Shown: piece by piece, positions 7,623 to 13,984 of the stretch
How positions within the stretch are numbered: the stretch's first letter is position 1
How the letters are laid out: each line of letters opens with the position of its first letter
From: an uncultured Eubacteriales bacterium
GTDB lineage: Bacteria; Bacillota; Clostridia; Peptostreptococcales; Anaerovoracaceae
DNA length: 64,000 nucleotides
Direction of reading: 5' to 3'
Assembly (NCBI GenBank): GCA_902786355.1
Contig: CADABZ010000008.1
Span: 1 to 64,000 of the forward strand
Notes under the pieces: model-generated
Told to the model about the DNA's origin: nothing
Databases searched by the model: none
The model's input: only the letters and a program-made list of their open reading frames with translations
Translations under genes and position numbers: made by a program

Positions 7623-8603
7623 ATGACCGGGAGAAAGCGTTTTACGTACAGATTCATACTTTTACTTACAGCAGCGGCTACATGCCTCCTGCTCTGTTCA
7701 TGTGACCCGATACTGTCGCTCAACCCGAAATACTCATATACAAGTTTTGAGCTGGAACTCGGCCAGCCTATTTCAGACGATATAGCCGAATATGTCGATA
7801 TGAGCCAGCTCTCAGCCGAAGACGCAAGATTCGTGCGGGAGAATACAGACCTGCTCTATGACGGCAACGATATAAAAGACAGCGATCTTGCTGCACCGGG
7901 AGACCACACGCTTACGATCAACTACCGCGGCCACCAGTACCGCAAATACACCATCAAGATATATGATCACGAGCCTCCGGTATTTACCAAGAGCGAACCT
8001 CTCTATACATTCGCAACGCTGCCGCTTGATGAGAGCCTGTACGATACTATGTTTGAGGCCGAAGATAACAGCGGCGAAGTCGATGTAAGCTATGATGTTC
8101 CTGAGGTCGATTACAACACACCGGGTGAGTACAAGATCACCGCTGTCGCTACCGACTCAAGTGGCAATAAGTCAAAGTCTGAGGCAACCATATTTGTTCA
8201 GGAGCCAAAATACGGCGCAGTAGGCACATACGTATTCGTAAGCATAGCAGATCAGCATCTTACTTATTTCCTTGACAGCAAGCCGGTCCTCGACTGTCCG
8301 GTCGTTACAGGCAACGCATACGGCCACAGCACACCGAGAGGCACTTTCACTCTCAATTACAAAACACGCAATATAATCCTGAAAGGCCGTGAAGACAACG
8401 GCTCAGAGTACCAGTCTTTCGTCAGTTACTGGATGGCTTTCATCGGATCGAGCTACGGCCTTCACGATGCCACCTGGCGTTCCGATTTCGGAGGAAGCAT
8501 ATATCAGGGAGGCGGTTCCCACGGCTGCGTCAATATGCCTTATGCATCAGCGGCAGAGCTGTATGGAATGATAGAGCCGGGCACACCGGTCCTGATCTAC
8601 TGA
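7623..8603 (+). CDS. L,D-transpeptidase (YkuD) lipoprotein
   Basis: 326 residues. A hydrophobic signal sequence ends in a lipobox-like LLCSC, with Cys27 the likely lipidated residue. The middle (about 40-200) contains beta-sandwich, Ig/cadherin-like sequence with DHEPPVF and TPGEYKITAVATDSSGN, typical of surface adhesin-type domains. The YkuD catalytic domain occupies about 208-326, with YGLHDATW and the signature SHGCVNMP, catalytic Cys302. It probably makes 3-3 crosslinks in peptidoglycan or attaches ligands to it outside the membrane. An AGAAGAG ribosome site precedes the ATG. The divergent-ended deacetylase beyond the shared terminator is another envelope gene. Confidence 0.9.
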   Translation: MTGRKRFTYRFILLLTAAATCLLLCSCDPILSLNPKYSYTSFELELGQPISDDIAEYVDMSQLSAEDARFVRENTDLLYDGNDIKDSDLAAPGDHTLTINYRGHQYRKYTIKIYDHEPPVFTKSEPLYTFATLPLDESLYDTMFEAEDNSGEVDVSYDVPEVDYNTPGEYKITAVATDSSGNKSKSEATIFVQEPKYGAVGTYVFVSIADQHLTYFLDSKPVLDCPVVTGNAYGHSTPRGTFTLNYKTRNIILKGREDNGSEYQSFVSYWMAFIGSSYGLHDATWRSDFGGSIYQGGGSHGCVNMPYASAAELYGMIEPGTPVLIY

Positions 8604-8624
8604 TCATCAGAGCACAATAAAACT

Positions 8625-8654
8625 ACCCGGGCCTCGCGGTCCGGGTTTTCTTCT
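8625..8654 (+). terminator. Terminator between L,D-transpeptidase and deacetylase genes
   Basis: ACCCGG (8625-8630) pairs with CCGGGT (8641-8646), followed by TTTCTTCT. The opposite strand also ends in a T-rich run, so it may serve both converging genes. Confidence 0.75.
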
Positions 8655-8678
8655 GTTATGGAGCCAGGCTCAGGCTTG

Positions 8679-9638
8679 CTACTTGCTCACCATCATGCTG
8701 CCCGGAAAGAGCGGCAGGAATATGTATCCGCTGCCTCTCAGGGTATCTATTATATCCGGCATAGCCTCAAGAGTAGGCTCGCTCCACTCGTGGAAGAGCA
8801 CCACCATTATATCCTGCTCCTTGGATGCAGAGAGCACGTTGCTCTTGATCAGCGAGGCGTTCGCTGTATCACTCCCCCAGCTGTCGCCTGAATCTACCGT
8901 CCAGTCGACCCATGTATAGCCTTCTTCTCTGAGAGAATCTTCAATGGCTCCGAGCCTGGATCCTGCCATCCCGGTTCCGCCAGGGAATCTGACGATCTGT
9001 GTCTTGTAGCCGCCGGTGGCTTTCTCGGTAAAATCCTGCTGTTCCTCTACAGCCTGCATGAATGCGCCCGTATCCGAGTACAGCCCACCGGATCCGTAGT
9101 CATGGCTGTATGTGTGATTGCCGATCGTATGCCCGAATCTGAGATAATCCGGATATACAGAGCTGGCCGAAATATCAGCCTGGTCAGGCAGCATGTCCCC
9201 GTTTGCGGTAGTCATGAAGAAGGTCGCTTTGACGTCGTATTTGCGGAAGAGCTCCAGAAAATCCTGCCCCCTCCTGTACGGACCATCATCGAGTGTGATG
9301 TAGCAGATCTTCTTATTGCTCTTCCCTTCAGTAATGTCCTTCTCTGTCTTGGCTGCGAGTTCAAAGACCTGACTGCTTAGTTTCTCGCAGTCAGTCTTCA
9401 TTCTGGTCATCTCTTTGACGCTCTGGGCCAGGGCTGCATTGGACTTCTCAGCAGCAGCCTGCTCTGACTGAGCTTTTTTTAGGTCAGCCCTGAGAGCTCT
9501 GTATTCTTTGAAAGTACCGGCGAATTTCGGCACAACAAACACAGTCGCAGCTATTATTGCACACGCGATCAACGCGGCTGCAGCCAGCACTTTTCCGCTT
9601 ACTTTTATTCTTCCAGTTGATCTTTCAGTCTCTGCCAT
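8679..9638 (-). CDS. Membrane-anchored polysaccharide deacetylase (NodB domain)
   Basis: 319 residues. One membrane anchor spans about 17-38, followed by a coiled coil to about residue 100. The NodB/CE4 catalytic domain follows. It shows TLDDGP (115-120) with the metal and base aspartates, and GNHTYSHD with zinc-binding His175 and His179. It likely removes acetyl groups from peptidoglycan or another cell-surface glycan outside the membrane. The start lies within the end of the upstream coiled-coil gene (34-base overlap), with AAGGAAC upstream, so the two are coupled. The exact substrate is unknown. Confidence 0.88.
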   Translation of the reverse strand: MAETERSTGRIKVSGKVLAAAALIACAIIAATVFVVPKFAGTFKEYRALRADLKKAQSEQAAAEKSNAALAQSVKEMTRMKTDCEKLSSQVFELAAKTEKDITEGKSNKKICYITLDDGPYRRGQDFLELFRKYDVKATFFMTTANGDMLPDQADISASSVYPDYLRFGHTIGNHTYSHDYGSGGLYSDTGAFMQAVEEQQDFTEKATGGYKTQIVRFPGGTGMAGSRLGAIEDSLREEGYTWVDWTVDSGDSWGSDTANASLIKSNVLSASKEQDIMVVLFHEWSEPTLEAMPDIIDTLRGSGYIFLPLFPGSMMVSK

Positions 9639-10282
9639 GAGTCTCTGAGTTCCTTGAGCTGATCATAATCTCCAAGAGCATCTGCCTTCTGCTGCAGTTC
9701 TTCAGTCTCTGCGATCATCTCCGCAGTTTCCTTCTGCGCTTCCTCTGTTCTGCCCGGAAGGACTTTGACGCTGTGATTGAGGAAAAGATATCCGATATCG
9801 AAGACGAGCATCAGTACCAGGATCACTGCTACAGCCAAAAGGCGGTTTCTGACCTTCCTGTCCGAAACATTGATGCTGTATACTTTTCTGGTCCGTTTCT
9901 TCTGAGGTTCGGCTTTCCCGGATGTGTCATCATCGAGTCCGCTGCCAAAGCCTGTATAGACTCTCGTCTGAGCCATCTCAAGCCTTGCCGCCTTCTCTTC
10001 CGCCCTTTTGCGGCGTTCAGTCTCAGCTCTGTCTTCAGCGCTTTTCACCTCTTCATCTGTGATAAATCCCTTGTATGCTTTGCGCTGCTTTTCGACAAGT
10101 CTGGTGCTGCGGTCGTCAGTTTCCGCAATGACCTGAGTCATGCGGGTCACCGTCCTCTCCAGATCCGGCCTTATCTCGTTCTTGTCACCGATCCATGTAT
10201 GCCTTGAAGTGTCGCGGGAAAACGTCTTTTTATTCTCTTGTTCTTCTGTCTGCCGGATTTCCTGCTTATTCTCGTCCATCAT
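9605..10282 (-). CDS. Single-pass membrane protein with coiled-coil ends (unknown function)
   Basis: 225 residues from the chosen ATG at 10282. A longer reading to 10327 would start inside the upstream terminator hairpin, so I reject it. The N-terminal 145 residues are very charged and rich in Glu/Arg. One hydrophobic segment (LLAVAVILVLMLVFDIGYLF) is followed by a short extracellular coiled coil ending DSWQRLKDQLEE. No known domain is recognised. Its extracellular coiled coil resembles the one after the anchor of the downstream deacetylase, and the genes overlap by 34 bases, so the proteins may interact. Function unknown. Confidence 0.7.
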   Translation of the reverse strand: MMDENKQEIRQTEEQENKKTFSRDTSRHTWIGDKNEIRPDLERTVTRMTQVIAETDDRSTRLVEKQRKAYKGFITDEEVKSAEDRAETERRKRAEEKAARLEMAQTRVYTGFGSGLDDDTSGKAEPQKKRTRKVYSINVSDRKVRNRLLAVAVILVLMLVFDIGYLFLNHSVKVLPGRTEEAQKETAEMIAETEELQQKADALGDYDQLKELRDSWQRLKDQLEE

Positions 10283-10308
10283 CGTCACTTTTCCGTAAAA
10301 CAAAATCA

Positions 10309-10349
10309 AGCAGCTGCGGGCACACACAATATATGCCCTTACAGCTGCT
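10309..10349 (-). terminator. Terminator of the SDR-Nudix unit
   Basis: AGCAGCTG pairs with CAGCTGCT, with an inner GGGCA/TGCCC stem. On the minus strand it is followed by TTGATTTTGTTTT, 40 bases after the Nudix stop codon. Confidence 0.8.
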
Positions 10350-10387
10350 TATATAATACCACATATGAGGTTTATAGTGCTTATGTA

Positions 10388-10882
10388 TTATTCAATTATG
10401 GTGCATTTTTCTCCTGTATAGCTGAGAGTCATTGTTATTTCCTTCTGACCCTCAAGTATACGTCCGAGAAAGGCTTTATCCCCTTCCCACATAGGCAGCT
10501 GCATGAGCTCATCCGCCGGTATCCACTTAAGCTCTCCCTCGTCACAGTCAGGCAGAGGATAGACTCCGGTTCTCCGGAAAACTTCACGGGCTCCTGCCTC
10601 CTCCGGTTCGAAGTCATCAGATACGAACAGATACATATCCTCATCCTCGTACATATCTGCGCGGAACCGGATCACACCGCAGAAATGTGAAGATCTGAGC
10701 CTCAGACCGGTCTCTTCGAGTACCTCTCTGACGTTGCACTCTTCAGGAGTTTCTCCATCTTTGATCTTACCGCCTATTCCAAGCCACTTCCCCTCGTTGG
10801 GATCATCAGGCTTGCGGTTACGGTAGAGCATCAGATAGCTTCCGTTATTCTCAATATAGCAAAGGGTAGTTTTCTTCATCAT
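10388..10882 (-). CDS. Nudix hydrolase (MutT-like)
   Basis: A 164-residue Nudix protein. The box reads GGKIKDGETPEE then REVLEETGL (about residues 38-61), matching GX5EX7REUXEEXGU in full, so it should be active on a nucleoside-diphosphate-linked substrate such as an oxidised dNTP. The N-terminus TTLCYIENNGSYLMLYRNRK resembles 8-oxo-dGTP diphosphatases. Its ATG overlaps the upstream SDR stop codon (ATGA), indicating translational coupling. The hairpin at 10309-10349 ends the unit. The substrate is a prediction from family only. Confidence 0.85.
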   Translation of the reverse strand: MMKKTTLCYIENNGSYLMLYRNRKPDDPNEGKWLGIGGKIKDGETPEECNVREVLEETGLRLRSSHFCGVIRFRADMYEDEDMYLFVSDDFEPEEAGAREVFRRTGVYPLPDCDEGELKWIPADELMQLPMWEGDKAFLGRILEGQKEITMTLSYTGEKCTIIE

Positions 10883-11535
10883 TCAGGCCAGACGAATTCT
10901 GCGCGGCCTGCCTCCCCGCCGTCTATGAGGAGATTCTGGCCGGTCATGAATCTGTTGATAACAGCGACAAAATATATCCACTCCGCTATCTCTTCAGCTG
11001 ACGCCCACCTTTTGAGCGGAGTGAGCTCCATTATCCTGTTCCAGAGCTTTTCGTCATTCATTACAGGGCTGTTAAGGTCGGTGACGACCCCGCCCGGATC
11101 GATGCTGTTGCATATCGCCTTCGGGGCGAGCCTGAGAGCGACATTCTTCGTATAAGCGAGGATCCCGCCTTTGCTTGCGGCATATTCCGGAAATTCAGAG
11201 CCGGTATGTCCTGCGGCAGAGCCGATATTGACGACAGATCTGATCCTGTTGTTTCCAAAAGCATATCTCTCTGTAATGTTGATCACACCCTTCAGGTTGA
11301 CATCAATGTCCCTTCCGCTCTCCTGGATCCCTGCATTATTGATCAGGACCTCCGGTTCTATGCCTGCAGGAAAAGTGGACGGATCTGTTACATCCGCAAT
11401 ATGGTGTGTATATCTTGCATGGTCGATCGCAGCAGGCCTGATATCAAGCCCGTGGACCTCATGGTCTCTTTCGAGGAAGTATTCCGCCGCCGCTTTACCG
11501 ATTCCGGACGACGTTCCTGTGATCATTATAAGCAC
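10879..11535 (-). CDS. Short-chain dehydrogenase/reductase
   Basis: A 218-residue classical SDR. It has the cofactor-binding TGTSSGIGKAA at the N-terminus, NNAG (residues about 87-90) and the catalytic pair in YAASKGG, with a serine upstream in NIGSAAGH. It is shorter than typical FabG (about 245) because several loops are reduced. The likely start is GTG at 11535, with AGAGG nine bases upstream; an ATG three codons later has poorer spacing. It is coupled to the Nudix gene. NAD(P)-dependent oxidoreductase activity is likely; the substrate is unknown. Confidence 0.85.
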   Translation of the reverse strand: MLIMITGTSSGIGKAAAEYFLERDHEVHGLDIRPAAIDHARYTHHIADVTDPSTFPAGIEPEVLINNAGIQESGRDIDVNLKGVINITERYAFGNNRIRSVVNIGSAAGHTGSEFPEYAASKGGILAYTKNVALRLAPKAICNSIDPGGVVTDLNSPVMNDEKLWNRIMELTPLKRWASAEEIAEWIYFVAVINRFMTGQNLLIDGGEAGRAEFVWPE

Positions 11536-11624
11536 TTATGCTCACCTCTCGCTTCAATGCCGGACGAAGTTCTCTCTGCCCGCACGTATGAGACGCAGCG
11601 GGAAAACCGAGCTCGCCGGAGTTT

Positions 11625-12350
11625 CTATGATACTGCGTAATCCAGATACTGCTCGCCTACATTTTCTGCTTCCCAGCGGCAGCATACCCTGTAACCTATC
11701 GGACTGAAGAGAACTTCGCACAGAAGCTCAGCGACAGCACCGGTGATCGAACACAACAGCACCTGTGCAGCAGTCCATCCGAAGAAATGATACGACACGA
11801 TCAGGGCAAAAGTAAGGTTGTCCACGAACTGTGCTATACCGGTCGAGATGAACGAACGCAGTGCAAAATCTCTGTAGCCGACATTCTTCAGGCCTTTCGC
11901 TATAGCATGGTTCAGGAATGAATTGCACAGAGCAGCAACGAGCATTGCAACACTGCTTCCGAATACAACATACCAGCTTCCTCCGAATGTCGCATTGAGT
12001 CCGTCATTGACCTCTGTCAGGCCTGTGCTGTAATACTCTCCCCACTTTCCCGGTGTCAGCGATATAAGCTTGAATACCAGTGTGGCGAGGAGATTGATCC
12101 CAAGAGCAAGCAAAGAGATCTTGGCAGCCGCTTTGGCGCCAAAACGCTTGCAAATCATATCCATACACAGAAAACTGATCCAGCTGAGAACGAATCCGCA
12201 GTCAAGTGCGAAGTATTTGACGGAAAACAATTCCTTGTTGGCGAGAAGGTTCATCATGATAACGCTCACGACGAACATAGTAACGACGAGTGATGGAACA
12301 CTACGCAGCAGAATGCGGTAGTCCTCCATCTCTTTTCTGATGAGGTTCAT
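11625..12350 (-). CDS. VUT/YhhQ-family transporter, probable queuosine-precursor transporter
   Basis: A 241-residue membrane protein with about six hydrophobic segments. The pattern YFALDCGFVLSWISFLCMDM and the later ALRSFISTGIAQFVDNLTFALI fit the VUT_1/YhhQ family, whose characterised member imports queuosine precursors. An AAAGGAG ribosome site precedes the ATG. The promoter lies at 12439-12467, and the 80-base leader has a hairpin that weakly resembles a preQ1-I riboswitch. It is transcribed away from the XRE/S24-like regulator, whose candidate operators flank this promoter. Family is well supported; substrate is inferred. Confidence 0.82.
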   Translation of the reverse strand: MNLIRKEMEDYRILLRSVPSLVVTMFVVSVIMMNLLANKELFSVKYFALDCGFVLSWISFLCMDMICKRFGAKAAAKISLLALGINLLATLVFKLISLTPGKWGEYYSTGLTEVNDGLNATFGGSWYVVFGSSVAMLVAALCNSFLNHAIAKGLKNVGYRDFALRSFISTGIAQFVDNLTFALIVSYHFFGWTAAQVLLCSITGAVAELLCEVLFSPIGYRVCCRWEAENVGEQYLDYAVS

Positions 12351-12412
12351 ATTCTTTTCTCCTTTGGTTTTAGTATTTTACAAGCAGGATATCGGACCCG
12401 AACTGCTTGGCT
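12351..12412 (-). promoter_or_regulatory. Candidate preQ1-I-like leader of the VUT transporter gene
   Basis: On the minus strand a hairpin AAGCAG/CTGCTT (about 12379-12405) begins its loop with TTC. It is followed by the A-rich tail TGTAAAATACTAAAACC, just before AAAGGAG. This resembles preQ1 type I aptamers, which have a short stem, a UUC-initiated loop and an AAAA..ACUAA tail. The expected loop-tail pseudoknot is poor (about three pairs). It is suggested mainly by the gene it precedes. Confidence 0.3.
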
Positions 12413-12414
12413 CG

Positions 12415-12450
12415 CAGTGATTTACTGCAGCGACTGTTATTATGTCACTG
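12415..12450. promoter_or_regulatory. Inverted ATCACTG-type half-sites flanking the VUT promoter -10
   Basis: CAGTGATT (12415-12422) and GTCACTG (12444-12450) face each other across the -10 box of the VUT gene. The same half-site recurs in front of the divergent XRE/S24-like gene, so both look like operator elements. Confidence 0.4.
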
Positions 12451-12467
12451 CAGAGCAGCAATGTCAA
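12439..12467 (-). promoter_or_regulatory. Promoter of the VUT transporter gene
   Basis: TTGACA and CATAAT on the minus strand with a 17-base spacer. Confidence 0.7.
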
Positions 12468-12594
12468 TCAGCTTTATCGTGCAGCGGTTGACCAGGAAAT
12501 AAATCACGTGCAATTGAAAAATCGCCAGAAATATGTCAGAATTGAGTTGCTACACAACAATTCAACACATTTGAAGCGATTTTCGTGGGTCCCA

Positions 12595-12608
12595 ATGAAT
12601 TAATTCAT
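12595..12608. promoter_or_regulatory. Perfect 14-bp palindrome in the divergent intergenic region
   Basis: ATGAATTAATTCAT is its own reverse complement and lies about 100 bases before the regulator gene. It is a candidate protein-binding site; no other copy was noticed. Confidence 0.3.
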
Positions 12609-12652
12609 CGGTATCAAGATTTTACCAACGGAATGACCTTCAGTCAACACAG

Positions 12653-12693
12653 AATCACTGAAAATCACTGAACTCCGCTGAACTCCAGTGATT
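12653..12693. promoter_or_regulatory. Repeated ATCACTG operator cluster before the repressor gene
   Basis: AATCACTG occurs at 12653-12660 and again exactly ten bases later at 12663-12670. The inverted copy CAGTGATT lies at 12686-12693, directly before the ribosome site of the XRE/S24-like gene. One-helical-turn spacing and inverted copies are typical of a repressor operator, suggesting autoregulation. Confidence 0.5.
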
Positions 12694-12710
12694 TTTCCGG
12701 AGGCATTACG

Positions 12711-13382
12711 ATGAACTTTCTTGATAAAATACTGGCATACTGCCGTGAGCATCACATCTCAACATCTCAGTTCGAAAGAGAGGCCGGACTCTCCGGCGGC
12801 TCTATCTCCAAATGGAAGCATAAGGGCTTTGATCCAAACTACAGATCGCAGCAGAAGATCGCTGCATATATGAATATCAGCGTTGATGATCTGATGCGGG
12901 TAATACCGGATGAAGCCGTTTCTTTCAGCGGTGCCGGAGCAGATATAGTCCGCCAGGCTTCAGTAAAATACATTCCCGTCCTTAATTCACTGCCGGGCGA
13001 TAAGCCTCTCGATCCTCAGATGGTGAGAAGCTATCTGCCTGCGATGCCGGAAAGCATCGGGGACCCAGACAGATGCTTTGCAATGGAGATGCCCGACAGC
13101 AGCATGAGCCCTGAGTATTGCGCCGGAGACATCATCATAGTTCTGAGATGCGATGACCCAGCCAGCGGAGATATCGTCGTCGTAAGTTCACCAGGTGAAC
13201 CCGTCCTGTGCAGGAAGCTCATCCGGGAGGACGATGGCATCATTCTCCAGCCGTTCAGCAGACATTATGATGCTGTAAGTTACAGATATGAGGAGATGGA
13301 TATGCTTCCAGTAGTATTCAGCGGAAAAGTCATTGGCATATTCAGAACAGTACAGAGCTTCTCTGAAAGCGTTAAAGAATAG
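12711..13382 (+). CDS. XRE-type HTH repressor with S24 (LexA/CI-like) C-terminal domain
   Basis: 223 residues. An N-terminal XRE helix-turn-helix (about 5-62; TSQFEREAGLSGGSISKWK) is joined to an S24 peptidase-fold domain (about 86-215). The catalytic-serine region reads MPDSSMSP with Ser131. Aligning VLCRKLIRE with lambda CI FTFKKLIRD puts Arg168 where the catalytic Lys normally lies. The usual Ala-Gly cleavage site is replaced by LPGDKP. The protein may therefore not self-cleave. GGAGG precedes the ATG, and the gene is probably autoregulated through the ATCACTG repeats. No phage genes adjoin it. Its targets are unknown beyond the shared intergenic region. Confidence 0.85.
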   Translation: MNFLDKILAYCREHHISTSQFEREAGLSGGSISKWKHKGFDPNYRSQQKIAAYMNISVDDLMRVIPDEAVSFSGAGADIVRQASVKYIPVLNSLPGDKPLDPQMVRSYLPAMPESIGDPDRCFAMEMPDSSMSPEYCAGDIIIVLRCDDPASGDIVVVSSPGEPVLCRKLIREDDGIILQPFSRHYDAVSYRYEEMDMLPVVFSGKVIGIFRTVQSFSESVKE

Positions 13383-13387
13383 ATCAA

Positions 13388-13414
13388 AAGAAGCCGGTGG
13401 TCACCCGGCTTCTT
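13388..13414. terminator. Bidirectional terminator
   Basis: AAGAAGCCGG (13388-13397) pairs with CCGGCTTCTT (13405-13414). It lies between converging genes; the minus-strand reading ends in TTTT and the plus-strand reading in CTTCTTATATT. Confidence 0.8.
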
Positions 13415-13448
13415 CTTATATTCCCATATATGATACAGATCGTGCTTA

Positions 13449-13928
13449 TCAGTCTTCTACTCTGATGCTGAGAATCTTCTGATCTACGAGCGGCTTGTCC
13501 ATCATGTTTCTTCTGCTCATCACGATCTTGTCAGCGACTTCCATTCCCTCTGTCACCTTTCCGAATGACGCATACTGTCCGTCAAGATGCGGTGATGTGG
13601 AAGTCATGATGAAGAACTGTGATCCGCCTGAATTCGGATCCATAGCTCTTGCCATCGAGAGTACTCCTCTCTCATGCTTAAGATCGTTTTTGAATCCGTT
13701 GGCAGTGAACTCGCCTGGAATAGTGTATCCCGGACCACCCATGCCGTTTCCCTGAGGACATCCGCCCTGGATCATGAAACCCGGGATGACTCTGTGGAAG
13801 ATCAGTCCGTCATAGAATCCGCTGTTGGCGAGCTTCTCAAAGTTCTCAACTGTCTTAGGAGCGATATCCTCATACAGTTCACCTTTCATGATGCCGCCGT
13901 CTTCCATCTCGATCATAAATTTCTTCAT
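13449..13928 (-). CDS. Cyclophilin-type peptidyl-prolyl cis-trans isomerase
   Basis: 159 residues from ATG at 13928, chosen because GGAGG lies eight bases upstream. In-frame starts further upstream overlap that site. The cyclophilin core shows [21 protein letters not shown] (active-site Gln and Phe) and [18 protein letters not shown]. No signal peptide is present, so it is a cytoplasmic foldase. It follows the FtsX-type permease gene on the same strand after a 56-base gap and may be its last cotranscribed partner or have its own promoter. Identification is secure. Confidence 0.93.
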   Translation of the reverse strand: MKKFMIEMEDGGIMKGELYEDIAPKTVENFEKLANSGFYDGLIFHRVIPGFMIQGGCPQGNGMGGPGYTIPGEFTANGFKNDLKHERGVLSMARAMDPNSGGSQFFIMTSTSPHLDGQYASFGKVTEGMEVADKIVMSRRNMMDKPLVDQKILSIRVED

Positions 13929-13984
13929 TATCATTACCTCCGTGATCATTTGCCGGATGTGTCACGTTTACATACCGGGACACA

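Noticed and set aside
12711-13382. Prophage remnant signalled by the CI-like repressor
   Set aside because: No integrase, attachment repeats or phage structural genes around it; neighbours are ordinary chromosomal genes.
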